This document shows, piece by piece, positions 1-7,282 of a stretch of DNA of 14,424 bases (positions within the stretch are counted from its first letter, which is position 1; each line of letters begins with the position of its first letter). Source of the stretch: Caldilineaceae bacterium. Its GTDB lineage: Bacteria > Chloroflexota > Anaerolineae > Caldilineales > Caldilineaceae. Location: positions 1 through 14,424 of the forward strand of contig JAPKMV010000025.1 of assembly GCA_026645635.1 (NCBI GenBank), read 5' to 3'. Position numbers and translations under genes: made by a program. Under the pieces are notes generated by a model, which saw only the letters and a program-made list of their open reading frames with translations, was not told where the DNA came from and ran no database searches.

Positions 1-1116
1 CCGCCTACTGCTGACGACATCTGGCTCTGCCGCCGCCCGTCGCGCCAGATGGTCGAAGATCGGCTCAGGGGCGACCCGGAGGCGCTGAACCTGGTGCTGC
101 ACTGGTCGATGGTGGAATATGTCGAGCAGTACCTGCGCGACGAACGCCTGCAAACCGCGTATCTGGGCCAGGGCGTGATCGGCACGAACGCCAGCCCCCA
201 CGACCCCGGCACCGCGTCGATCAACTACCACCACTCTTCCGGGCGCATGTTTGGCAACGACGGCATGTGGGGTTATGTGCGCGGGGGTATGGGCACGGTC
301 TCGTTCATCCTGGCCGACATCGCCCGCGACCTGGGCGCCACAATTGCCGCCGGTGCGCCCGTGGCGCGCATTCTGCCGGGCGAGGGCGTGGAACTGGCCG
401 GCGGCGAGCGCATCCACGCCCCGGTGATCGTGGCGAACGCCGACCCGCGCACTGCGCTGCGTCTGCTCGACGATGCAGCCAATCCTGCCTGGCGCGCCCA
501 GGTGGAGGCGGTGCCTCAGCAGGGTTGTACAGTGAAGGTGACGCTGGCCCTGCGCGATCTGCCGGTCTTCGCCGCACGGCCTGGCTCGCCCGACATTCCC
601 AAGGGGCAGATCAACACGCCTTTGACGAAACAGGAATGGAAGGAGTATCATCCGCTGGCGAAAAACGGCCATCTGCCGCCGCGCCTGTGGACCGAACTCT
701 ACATCCAGACCACCTATGACACGACCATTGCCCCAGAGGGACGGCATTTGATGAGCGTCTTTGCGCAGTATGTGCCGCACACCTTTGCCGAAGGTGACTG
801 GGAAAGCCGTCGCGCCGAGGTCGGCCAGTTGGCGGTGGCGTCGATTGCGCGCTACGTGAGCAATTTCCCCGACGCCATCGAGCAGATGGAGGTGCTGGGG
901 CCGCCGGACATCGAGGCCAAAGTGGGGCTGACCGGTGGCCACATTTTCCAGGGCGAGATTCTGCCCGACTTTATGTGGGAGCGGCGGCTGTCCTACAAGA
1001 CGCCGATGGACGGCGTCTATCTCTGCGGCGCGGCCACGCATCCCGGCGGCAGCGTGATGGCGGTGAATGGGCGGAATGCGGCGATGGAGGTGTTGGCTGA
1101 AGAGATTGGAGATTAG
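1..1116 (+). CDS. FAD-dependent oxidoreductase, phytoene desaturase-like (3' part)
   Basis: The frame is open from the first base, so the gene starts outside the window; 371 codons are visible and the N-terminal dinucleotide-binding motif is missing. The visible part matches the substrate and C-terminal half of the phytoene desaturase/carotenoid isomerase-like FAD oxidoreductases (PYROXD2-like group). It has a GGMGTVSFILADIARDLGA segment, a VIVANADPRTALRLL segment, and near the end GVYLCGAATHPGGSV followed by NGRNAAMEVL, the C-terminal FAD-contacting region of this family. By family, such enzymes desaturate, saturate or isomerise polyisoprenoid or related hydrophobic substrates; the substrate here cannot be told. 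No carotenoid genes are visible. The last codons (EEIGD and the stop) lie inside a GATTGGAGATT-type repeat, so the repeat appears to have set the C-terminus. Family call is firm, substrate unknown. Confidence 0.85.
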   Translation, partial: PPTADDIWLCRRPSRQMVEDRLRGDPEALNLVLHWSMVEYVEQYLRDERLQTAYLGQGVIGTNASPHDPGTASINYHHSSGRMFGNDGMWGYVRGGMGTVSFILADIARDLGATIAAGAPVARILPGEGVELAGGERIHAPVIVANADPRTALRLLDDAANPAWRAQVEAVPQQGCTVKVTLALRDLPVFAARPGSPDIPKGQINTPLTKQEWKEYHPLAKNGHLPPRLWTELYIQTTYDTTIAPEGRHLMSVFAQYVPHTFAEGDWESRRAEVGQLAVASIARYVSNFPDAIEQMEVLGPPDIEAKVGLTGGHIFQGEILPDFMWERRLSYKTPMDGVYLCGAATHPGGSVMAVNGRNAAMEVLAEEIGD

Positions 1117-1138
1117 GGGATTGGAGATTGGGAGATTA
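1103..1138. repeat. GAGATTGG-type intergenic repeat, copy 1
   Basis: A run of 7-9 bp units of the type AGATTGG / AGATTAGGGG / AGATTGGG covers the last codons and stop of the oxidoreductase gene and the start of the spacer after it. On the other strand it reads as AATCTCC/AATCTCCC units. The same unit recurs at 5762-5832 and 8351-8378, so this is a dispersed intergenic element of this genome rather than a chance low-complexity stretch. Confidence 0.7.
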
Positions 1139-1190
1139 CGGGAGTGGGTTCGCAGTGAAGCGATGAAGATTGGCAAGTCACGGGGCAACA

Positions 1191-1197
1191 AAAGGAG
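1191..1197 (+). promoter_or_regulatory. Shine-Dalgarno site for the binding-protein gene
   Basis: AAAGGAG lies 7 nt before the ATG at 1205. It decides the start over the in-frame upstream ATGs at 1067 and 1163, which would put a non-signal, Arg/Lys-rich extension ahead of the lipoprotein signal peptide. Confidence 0.75.
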
Positions 1198-1204
1198 AAA
1201 CCAG

Positions 1205-2182
1205 ATGCGTGCTTTGTTGAAATTGACGGTTTTGGTATGGATGCTCATGCTCGTGGCGGGTTGTGCGGCGCCAGTGGCAGCGCCCGCCGCGCCGGCTGGG
1301 GATGCGGCGCCGGCCGCCGGCAGCGATGCCGCGGCGCCCGCCGATCTGCTCGCCGACATCCAGGCGCGGGGGGTGCTGCGCATTTCCACCGACCCGGCCT
1401 ATCCACCCCAGTCGGAACTGGTCGCCGACGCGCAGCGCCCGGCCGACACCAAATGCTCCGGCGAGGAGCGCACGGCCAGCGAACTCACCGGCTTCGACAT
1501 CGACGTAGCGGCAGCCATCGCGGCGGCGCTAGGCGTGGAACCCTGCTTCGTCACGCCGGACTGGACGCTGATCACCGGCGGCAGTTGGGCCGGGCGCTGG
1601 GACCTCAGCGTCGGCTCGATGACGATCACGCCGGAACGCATGACCAAGCTCTACTTTGCTCAGCCCTACTACACGACACCCGCGGCCTTCTTTGTCCACG
1701 AAGCCAACACGACCCTTGCGGCGCCGGCTGATCTCTCCGGCAAAAAGGTGGGCGCCTGCGCCGGCTGCACCTATGAATTCTACCTGGACGGCAGCCTGCA
1801 AATTCCGGGCGAGACCATCGAATTCGTCGTCACCGACACCGAGTTCACCGGCTATGACACCGACACCTCGGCGCTGCAAGACCTGGCGCTGGGCGACGGC
1901 GTGCGGCTGGACGGCGTGCTGACCGCGCTGCCCACGGGCGCCGGCTTCATCGCCAACGGCAACCCGCTCAAACAACTGGGCGAGCCGGTCTATTTCGAGT
2001 ATCTGGCGCCGGCTATCGACAAGGCCAGCCCGCTGGACACCACCAGCTTCCGCGCCGCGGTGGACGCAGCGGTGCAGGCGCTCCACGCCGACGGCACGCT
2101 CAAGCAGCTTGCCGAACAGTACTACGGGGTCGATCTGGCCAACGCAGCGGCTGCGTTCGACATTGCCGGTCTGGAACAATAG
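1205..2182 (+). CDS. Amino-acid ABC transporter substrate-binding lipoprotein (SBP_bac_3 type)
   Basis: A 325-residue extracytoplasmic solute-binding protein that should capture a polar amino acid and deliver it to the permease encoded next. The N-terminus is a lipoprotein signal peptide with lipobox LVAGC (Cys20), followed by an Ala/Pro-rich tether to about residue 46. The mature domain has family-3 landmarks: GVLRISTDPAYPPQ, TGFDIDVAAAIAAALG, RWDLSVGSMTITPERMTKLYF and a late DGTLKQLAEQYYG. The ATG at 1205 is chosen for its AAAGGAG site and because it places the signal peptide at the N-terminus. There is an unusual stretch of about 25 residues with a Cys (DTKCSGEER) between the first strand and the GFDIDV helix, plus CAGC in the second lobe, so disulfides are possible. 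Stop and next start are 5 nt apart, so the two genes should be co-transcribed. The ligand cannot be read from the sequence. Confidence 0.9.
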   Translation: MRALLKLTVLVWMLMLVAGCAAPVAAPAAPAGDAAPAAGSDAAAPADLLADIQARGVLRISTDPAYPPQSELVADAQRPADTKCSGEERTASELTGFDIDVAAAIAAALGVEPCFVTPDWTLITGGSWAGRWDLSVGSMTITPERMTKLYFAQPYYTTPAAFFVHEANTTLAAPADLSGKKVGACAGCTYEFYLDGSLQIPGETIEFVVTDTEFTGYDTDTSALQDLALGDGVRLDGVLTALPTGAGFIANGNPLKQLGEPVYFEYLAPAIDKASPLDTTSFRAAVDAAVQALHADGTLKQLAEQYYGVDLANAAAAFDIAGLEQ

Positions 2183-2187
2183 CCGCC

Positions 2188-3069
2188 GTGACCGCAGCCC
2201 GTCAAGATTCTGACGACTACGACCTTACCCAGCAGGCCGGCCAGAAGGCGTTCGCCCGTCATCTAGTGCAGCAAAGACGGCGACGCGCCCTCTGGCACGG
2301 CCTGCAGATTGCCCTCGTCTGGGCAATCATGTTTGCGGTGATGGGCATCGGCCTGTCGCTGCTGAACGTCGATTTTGCGTATGTCTTGGAGAACACCAAC
2401 TTCGTCCTCCTGGGGTTAGGCTTCACGATCGGCATCTCGCTGGCGTCGATTCTGATTGCATCGGCGATTGCGCTGGTCGGCGCGCTGATGCGCCTGTCGT
2501 CCAACGCCATCGCGCAGGGACTGTCCGGGTTCTATGTGTCGCTCTTTCGCGGCACGCCGCTGCTGATTCAGATCTACATCATCTACCTGGGGCTGCCCCA
2601 GATCGGGCAACAACTCACTGCGCTGGGTTATCCGCAGATCGGCGGCTTGTTCGTCCTGACGGCGATCCAGGCCGGCATCCTGGCGCTGAGCCTCAACTAC
2701 GGCGCGTACATGACCGAGATCTTCCGCGCCGGCATCCAGTCGGTGGCGCAGGGGCAGTGGCAGGCGGCGCAGGCGCTGGGCATGAAGCGCTTCCAGACGC
2801 TGCGGTTGGTGATTTTGCCCCAGGCCGTGCGTATCATCATCCCCGCCATCGGCAATCAGTTCATCGCCATGCAGAAGGACTCGTCACTGGTTTCCATCGT
2901 CGGCATCTGGGAGGTCACCTACCGCGCCAGCCGCTTTGCGCGCAAGGACAGCAAGTTCATGGAGATGTTCCTGCTCGCCGCAGCGATCTATTGGGTGCTG
3001 ACGATTCTCTCCGAATGGATTCAGGGCCGGCTGGAAGCGAGGATGGCGGAGTCTGAGAAGCGCTCGTGA
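2188..3069 (+). CDS. Amino-acid ABC transporter permease (HisM/GlnP type)
   Basis: A 293-residue inner-membrane subunit of a polar amino acid importer. After a hydrophilic, Arg-rich N-terminus (residues 1-37) come about five hydrophobic segments, at roughly 38-59, 72-101, 152-170, 213-225 and 258-275. The family motif FRGTPLLIQ is at 120-128. The cytoplasmic EAA loop that docks the ATPase is at 177-212 (AGIQSVAQGQWQAAQALG, then LVILPQA), followed by QKDSSLVSIVG. The GTG at 2188 follows the preceding stop by 5 nt and has no clear Shine-Dalgarno site, so translation is probably coupled to the binding-protein gene. A later start (ATG around codon 48) would cut into the first membrane segment and is less likely. 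Such operons usually contain an ATPase gene, but none follows here; the ATPase may lie elsewhere or be shared. Confidence 0.9.
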   Translation: MTAARQDSDDYDLTQQAGQKAFARHLVQQRRRRALWHGLQIALVWAIMFAVMGIGLSLLNVDFAYVLENTNFVLLGLGFTIGISLASILIASAIALVGALMRLSSNAIAQGLSGFYVSLFRGTPLLIQIYIIYLGLPQIGQQLTALGYPQIGGLFVLTAIQAGILALSLNYGAYMTEIFRAGIQSVAQGQWQAAQALGMKRFQTLRLVILPQAVRIIIPAIGNQFIAMQKDSSLVSIVGIWEVTYRASRFARKDSKFMEMFLLAAAIYWVLTILSEWIQGRLEARMAESEKRS

Positions 3070-3130
3070 TGGGGTGGGGATATGGCGAGGTGAAGATGTT
3101 GGCGCATATCAACGTGCCTCCGTAGCCGCG

Positions 3131-3141
3131 CTGACAGTCAG
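3131..3141. promoter_or_regulatory. Small palindrome upstream of toxin-antitoxin operon
   Basis: CTGACAGTCAG is a perfect 5-bp inverted repeat around one base, in the 139-nt spacer between the permease stop and the antitoxin start. Type II antitoxins usually repress their own promoter through such palindromes, so it may be an operator. I could not fix a convincing -35/-10 pair beside it, and a repeat this short can occur by chance. Confidence 0.2.
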
Positions 3142-3208
3142 AATCTGTTGCTTGTGTTAGGGTTGCGTCATGCCAAAGGATAGGGTTATCGCAAGATGAG
3201 GAGTCACA

Positions 3209-3415
3209 ATGCTCGCCCTCAATGAACTGCAGGTACAGTACATCACAAATGACACCGGCAAGCGGAGCGCAGTTGTCATTCCCATCGAGCAATTCAATCA
3301 GTTGCTCGAAGACATCTCTGATCTTGCCGTCATTGCCGAACGGCGTGAAGAACCTGCGATTAGCCACAGTCAACTTAAGCAGCAATTGATGCGCGATGGC
3401 CTCCTACCGGATTGA
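3209..3415 (+). CDS. Type II antitoxin, Phd/YefM-like
   Basis: A 68-residue protein. The N-terminal half (LQVQYITNDTGKRSAVVIPIEQFNQLLEDI) looks like the small dimerising DNA-binding fold of Phd/YefM antitoxins. The C-terminal tail (AERREEPAISHSQLKQQLMRDG) is the kind of flexible segment that wraps the toxin. Its role would be to neutralise the RelE-type protein encoded next and repress the operon. GAGGAG lies 5 nt before the ATG, and the gene overlaps the toxin start by 20 nt, a typical layout for such pairs. It appears less G+C-rich than the flanking genes, which suggests transfer. The family assignment (Phd/YefM versus another small antitoxin) rests on pattern only; the role is secured by the neighbour. 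Confidence 0.8.
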   Translation: MLALNELQVQYITNDTGKRSAVVIPIEQFNQLLEDISDLAVIAERREEPAISHSQLKQQLMRDGLLPD

Positions 3416-3611
3416 GTGGAAGGCATCAGCCGTCAAAGAACTCCGTGCGCTGCCCAAAACAGTTGTAGCGCGTATTGTCACAGCCGTCGAATCCCTGGCT
3501 CACCATCCATTCCCCTCAGGCGTCGTCAAACTTGTCGGGTCTGACCATGTTTATCGCATCCGCATCGGCGACTATCGCGTTGTCTACACAGTTGAATCGG
3601 CGTTTTGTTAA
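3396..3611 (+). CDS. RelE/ParE-family toxin, C-terminus lost by frameshift
   Basis: A 71-residue product with a RelE fold: YRIEWKASAVKELRALPK at the start, a central LAHHPFPSGVVKLVG, then YRIRIGDYRVVYTVES. Members of this family are ribosome-dependent mRNA interferases or gyrase poisons; which applies is unclear. The expected C-terminal strand and the basic motif ending near Arg-Arg-x-x-Tyr-Arg are missing, because the frame stops at 3609-3611. Reading one base back gives [15 protein letters not shown] and a stop at 3653-3655, precisely the missing tail. With one inserted base near 3601-3607 the protein would be about 86 residues, the usual length. The gene is therefore a recent pseudogene, a sequencing error in the GTTTTG stretch, or, least likely, a product of -1 frameshifting. 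A truncated protein lacking the basic C-terminal residues would probably be inactive. Confidence 0.85.
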   Translation: MASYRIEWKASAVKELRALPKTVVARIVTAVESLAHHPFPSGVVKLVGSDHVYRIRIGDYRVVYTVESAFC

Positions 3612-3655
3612 TTGAGATCGTGCGCGTTCGCCATCGCCGCGACGCGTATCGATAA
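3608..3655 (+). pseudogene. Out-of-frame C-terminal tail of the RelE-type toxin
   Basis: Translated in the -1 frame relative to the toxin, these bases give [15 protein letters not shown] followed by TAA. This is the conserved last strand and basic C-terminus of RelE-family toxins, normally reached directly from the VVYTV strand. Its intact state argues that the lesion is a single base and very recent, or an assembly error. Confidence 0.85.
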
Positions 3656-3695
3656 GCCCAATCGGGCGCCATCTTCACCAGCGGGTATACTTCAT

Positions 3696-5759
3696 ATGAG
3701 CGATCACCAACAGACCAACCGCCTGATCCACGAAACCTCACCTTACCTGCGCCAGCATGCGCACAACCCGGTGGACTGGTATCCCTGGGGCAAGGAGGCG
3801 CTCGCCCGCGCCCGCGCCGAGGACAAACCGATCTTTCTTTCCATCGGCTACAGCGCCTGCCACTGGTGCCACGTCATGGAGCACGAGAGCTTCGAGGACG
3901 AGGAAACGGCCGCGCTGATGAACGAACGCTTCGTCAGCATCAAGGTCGACCGCGAGGAACGCCCCGACCTGGACGCCATCTACATGGACGCGATGCAGGC
4001 GATGACCGGGCAGGGCGGCTGGCCCATGAGCGTCTGGCTCACGCCGGATGGCAAGCCATTCCACGGCGGCACCTACTATCCCAAGGAACCGCGCTACGGG
4101 ATGCCCAGCTTCCAGCAGGTGCTGCGCGCCGCGGCGGACGCCTATCACAACCAGCGCGACCGGGTGGACGGCCAGGCGGAGCGGCTCACCGCCATGCTGC
4201 GGCGCACAGCGTCCCTGGCCGCCGACGGCGGCGAACTGGGCGCCGACATCCTGGTCGAAGCGTTGCAGCAGATGCGCCAGTATTTCGACGACGAGGACGG
4301 CGGCTTTGGCAGCCAGCCCAAGTTCCCCCAACCGATGACGCTGGACTTTGCCCTCACCCAACACCGGCGCACCGGCGACCTGGACGCGCTCTGGATGGCC
4401 GAACTGACCCTGGAAAAGATGGCCCACGGCGGCCTCTACGATCAACTGGGCGGCGGCTTCCACCGCTACAGCGTGGATGCAGTCTGGCTCGTGCCTCACT
4501 TCGAGAAGATGCTCTACGACAACGCGCAACTGCTGCGCACCTACCTCCATGTCTGGCAGGTGACGGGGCGTCCGCTCCACCGTCGCATCGTGGAGGAGAC
4601 CATCGACTATGTGCTGCGCGAGATGACGGCGCCGGATGGCGGCTTCTACAGCACGCAGGACGCGGACAGCGAAGGGCACGAAGGCAAGTTCTTTGTCTGG
4701 ACGCCGCAGGAGATCGAGGCGCTGCTCGACCCGCCGACAGCGGCGATCTTCGGCGACTACTACGGCGTGTCCGCCCGGGGCAACTTCGAGGGCAAGAACA
4801 TCCTCAGCGTGGTGCGCAGCGTTGAGCAGGTGGCGCAGCGCTTCAAGAGCAGCCCGGCAAAGGTCGAGGCGGCGCTGGCGCAGGGCCGCAGTGTGCTCTT
4901 CGCCCGCCGCGAGACGCGCATCAAGCCGGGCCGCGACGAGAAGATCCTCACCGAATGGAACGGGCTGATGATCCACGCGCTGGCCGAATGCGGCGTTGTC
5001 CTCGACCGGCCGGATGCGCTGGCCGCGGCGACGCAGGCGGCGAACTTCGTGCTTGCGCAGATGCGCCAGCCCGACGGTCGCCTCTACCGTTCCTACAAGG
5101 ACGGGCAAGCGCGTTTCAACGCCTATCTGGAAGATTACGCAGCGTTGATCCGTGGCCTGATCGCGCTCTACGAGGCGACCTTCGACTTGCGCTGGCTGGG
5201 GGAAGCGGCCCAACTGACACAGATCATGTTCGAGCAATTCCACGATGCAGCCAACGGCGGCTTCTTCCAAACCGGCGTCGACCACGAGCAACTGGTGGCG
5301 CGACGCAAGGATTTCGTGGACAACGCCATTCCCAGCGGCAACTCCCTGGCCGCGGAGTCTCTGCTGCGGCTGGCTGTCTTCCTGGACAAGGACGACTATC
5401 GCCGCCAGGCGGCGCGCATCCTGCTGATGATGAAAGAGGCCATGGCGCGCCAGCCCACAGGCTTTGGCCGTCTGCTGGGTGTGCTGGATGCGTTCCTGGC
5501 GCCGAGTCAGGAGATCGCCATCGTCGGCGACCCGGCGGACGCGGCGACACAGGCGCTGCTGGCCACGGTGCGCCGGCGTTATCTGCCCCACACAGTGGTG
5601 GCGCTCAAGCGACCGGGCGAGGAGAGTATGCTGCCGCTGCTGCAAGGCCGGGATCTGGTGGACGGTCAGCCAGCGGCTTACGTCTGCGAGAACTACGCCT
5701 GCCGGCTGCCGGTGACCAGTGCGGACGCGCTGGCAGAGTTGTTGGCGGGAAAGAGGTAG
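3696..5759 (+). CDS. YyaL/SPATA20-type protein with N-terminal thioredoxin-like domain
   Basis: A 687-residue protein, full length for the family. The N-terminal DUF255 thioredoxin-like domain (about residues 5-165) begins [21 protein letters not shown], carries the redox-type motif CHWC at 55-58, and has [15 protein letters not shown] around 105-119 with the cis-Pro after GGW. The rest is an alpha/alpha-barrel-like region resembling glycosidase or epimerase folds, with [45 protein letters not shown] and [14 protein letters not shown]. Its reaction is unknown; bacterial members are often annotated only as thioredoxin-domain proteins. There is no signal peptide, so it is probably cytoplasmic. 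The ATG at 3696 is chosen because homologues begin right before [11 protein letters not shown]. No Shine-Dalgarno site is evident. It is convergent with the cyclophilin gene across the hairpin at 5762-5832. Confidence 0.92.
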   Translation: MSDHQQTNRLIHETSPYLRQHAHNPVDWYPWGKEALARARAEDKPIFLSIGYSACHWCHVMEHESFEDEETAALMNERFVSIKVDREERPDLDAIYMDAMQAMTGQGGWPMSVWLTPDGKPFHGGTYYPKEPRYGMPSFQQVLRAAADAYHNQRDRVDGQAERLTAMLRRTASLAADGGELGADILVEALQQMRQYFDDEDGGFGSQPKFPQPMTLDFALTQHRRTGDLDALWMAELTLEKMAHGGLYDQLGGGFHRYSVDAVWLVPHFEKMLYDNAQLLRTYLHVWQVTGRPLHRRIVEETIDYVLREMTAPDGGFYSTQDADSEGHEGKFFVWTPQEIEALLDPPTAAIFGDYYGVSARGNFEGKNILSVVRSVEQVAQRFKSSPAKVEAALAQGRSVLFARRETRIKPGRDEKILTEWNGLMIHALAECGVVLDRPDALAAATQAANFVLAQMRQPDGRLYRSYKDGQARFNAYLEDYAALIRGLIALYEATFDLRWLGEAAQLTQIMFEQFHDAANGGFFQTGVDHEQLVARRKDFVDNAIPSGNSLAAESLLRLAVFLDKDDYRRQAARILLMMKEAMARQPTGFGRLLGVLDAFLAPSQEIAIVGDPADAATQALLATVRRRYLPHTVVALKRPGEESMLPLLQGRDLVDGQPAAYVCENYACRLPVTSADALAELLAGKR

Positions 5760-5761
5760 TC

Positions 5762-5832
5762 AATCTCTCAATCTCATAATCTCCCAATCTCATCTTCTCA
5801 GTGAGATTGGGAGATTATGAGATTGAGAGATT
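5762..5832. repeat. Perfect 31-bp inverted repeat between convergent genes (GAGATTGG family); possible bidirectional terminator
   Basis: Arms 5762-5792 and 5802-5832 are exact reverse complements over 31 bp, with a 9-nt loop (TCTTCTCAG). The arms are made of AATCTC-type units, the same family as at 1103-1138 and 8351-8378. The element starts 2 nt after the stop of the YyaL-type gene and ends 12 nt before the stop of the convergent cyclophilin gene, so it could end transcription in both directions. Neither side has a good T tract, so classic intrinsic termination is uncertain. It looks like one copy of the intergenic repeat inverted onto itself. Confidence 0.85.
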
Positions 5833-5844
5833 TGGGGGTGTTGG

Positions 5845-7206
5845 TTATTCTTCCGTGATCGTAACCGTCTGGATCGTGTCGGTGACGGTCAGCGACGAGA
5901 GCACATCCAACCCTTCGACGATCTGGCCAAAGAAGCTGTAGTTCAGCCCAGCTTCCGCCGGCGGCGGCACGATGGCGAGCAGCAGTTGGCTGCCGCTGGA
6001 CTCGACCCCACCATCGGCCGGATCCATGCGCATCGCCCGGTAGGCCACTGCCCCGGCGGCCAGGTCGACTTCCAGCCCCGTTTCCGGTTTGAACATGTAG
6101 CCGACGTCTTGCGACGGATCGTTGCTGGGCGACCCAATGACGACGACTTCGTTCGGGGAGACATCATTGACCGGCGTGTTGTCGTAGAAGCCGAGATTCG
6201 CCAGCACCACAAAGTTGTTGACCGCGACGGGCGCCAGATCGGTGCGCAGTTCCATCACCATGTCGCCCTGGGTGGTGCTGATCGTCGCCCGATAGACATT
6301 TTCCGGGTCGATCACCATTTCCGGCGCGGTGTTGAAGTAGCTCGCCTTTTCATCACCGGCAAGGTCAGCCAGCGGGCGCTCTCCCTCGACCGCGGTGGGC
6401 GGGAAGGGCGTGGGCGTGGGCGGCAGCGGCGTGGGCGTGGGCAGATTGCTCGTCTCACCCTCTTCGATCAGGATCGTGTAGATCGTGTCCGCGGGGGCGG
6501 TTGGATCCGACGGGTCGCGCCGGGTGAGGCTGTCCACCACCTCCTGGCCCTCGATCACCTCGCCAAAGATCGTGTGCATGTTGTTGAGCCAGTCGGTGGG
6601 GGCAAAGGTGATGAAGAACTGGCTGCCATTGGTGCCCGGTCCGGCATTGGCCATCGCCAGCAGGTAGGGCCGGTCGAAGACGCCGCCAGGGTAGAACTCG
6701 TCGGCGAATTCGTAGCCGGGGCCGCCCATGCCCGTGCCCGACGGGTCGCCCGCCTGTGCCATGAAGCCGTCGATGACGCGGTGGAAGATGGTGTCGTTGT
6801 AGTAGCCCTCGTTGGCCAGGAAGACGAAGCTGTTGACCGTCTGCGGCGCGCGGTCAGGGAAGAGCTGCACCTTGATGTCGCCGCGGTCGGTCTTGATCGT
6901 GGCGTAGTAGTATTTGCTGGGGTCGATGGTCATCGCCGGCATTTCCGTGTACATGCCGACGCGCTCGGCCGGCGTCAGCGCGCTGGCGGCGCCTTCGGCC
7001 ACCTCAGCCGGCGGTGGAACCTTGTCGGCTGTTGCCGCGCCGGCATCGGCGGCTGGCGCCGCCTCTGCGCTCGTCGTGGTTGCCGGTTCTGCCTCGGCCG
7101 CAGGCGTCGCGGCCGGTGTCCCGCCGCCACAGGCGGCCAGCACCAAAGTCAACAGGACGGCGAGGGCGCCGACCACCATCCAACGGCTTGCTTTATGACT
7201 CTGCAT
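5845..7206 (-). CDS. Peptidyl-prolyl isomerase lipoprotein, two cyclophilin domains
   Basis: A 453-residue exported lipoprotein: hydrophobic signal peptide, lipobox LVLAAC (Cys26), then an Ala/Thr/Pro-rich tether to about residue 80. The first cyclophilin domain (about 98-248) keeps the core catalytic and binding motifs [19 protein letters not shown] (FHR 141-143), GSQFFIT (194-200) and MHTIFGEV. It should catalyse cis-trans isomerisation of Xaa-Pro bonds during folding outside the membrane. [17 protein letters not shown] linker (256-271) leads to a second, diverged cyclophilin-like domain (about 303-453). That domain keeps the framework ([44 protein letters not shown]) but has VND in place of FHR, so it is probably not catalytic. 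The ATG at 7206 is chosen for its CAGGAG site and signal peptide; a longer reading to 7347 adds no recognisable sequence. It is the last gene of the leftward group. Confidence 0.93.
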   Translation of the reverse strand: MQSHKASRWMVVGALAVLLTLVLAACGGGTPAATPAAEAEPATTTSAEAAPAADAGAATADKVPPPAEVAEGAASALTPAERVGMYTEMPAMTIDPSKYYYATIKTDRGDIKVQLFPDRAPQTVNSFVFLANEGYYNDTIFHRVIDGFMAQAGDPSGTGMGGPGYEFADEFYPGGVFDRPYLLAMANAGPGTNGSQFFITFAPTDWLNNMHTIFGEVIEGQEVVDSLTRRDPSDPTAPADTIYTILIEEGETSNLPTPTPLPPTPTPFPPTAVEGERPLADLAGDEKASYFNTAPEMVIDPENVYRATISTTQGDMVMELRTDLAPVAVNNFVVLANLGFYDNTPVNDVSPNEVVVIGSPSNDPSQDVGYMFKPETGLEVDLAAGAVAYRAMRMDPADGGVESSGSQLLLAIVPPPAEAGLNYSFFGQIVEGLDVLSSLTVTDTIQTVTITEE

Positions 7207-7216
7207 GAAAATTGTT

Positions 7217-7221
7217 CTCCT
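7217..7221 (-). promoter_or_regulatory. Shine-Dalgarno site for the cyclophilin gene
   Basis: On the minus strand AGGAG (within CAGGAGAAC) lies 10 nt upstream of the ATG at 7206. It supports this start, which places the lipoprotein signal peptide at the N-terminus. Confidence 0.65.
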
Positions 7222-7282
7222 GAATCGTGAAATTGATAGAACTTGCGAGATGACGGACAGGGCACGCTGCGCGCCAATGCGC

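Noticed and set aside
3601..3611. Programmed -1 frameshift site in the toxin gene
   Set aside because: GCG TTT TGT is not a canonical X-XXY-YYZ slippery heptamer and no clear downstream stem or pseudoknot was seen; a base loss or sequencing error is simpler.
3738..5645. A 635-codon minus-strand frame opposite the YyaL-type gene
   Set aside because: Antisense shadow of a well-conserved gene; composition is atypical and no motif is visible.
5801..5845. Classic intrinsic terminator with T tract
   Set aside because: The stem is strong, but what follows the right arm is G-rich (TGGGGGTG) and the other side lacks a T run, so I list it as a repeat with possible terminator function only.
5986..7230. 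A 414-codon plus-strand frame opposite the cyclophilin gene
   Set aside because: Arg/His/Val/Gly-rich shadow; the cyclophilin motifs on the minus strand settle the coding strand.
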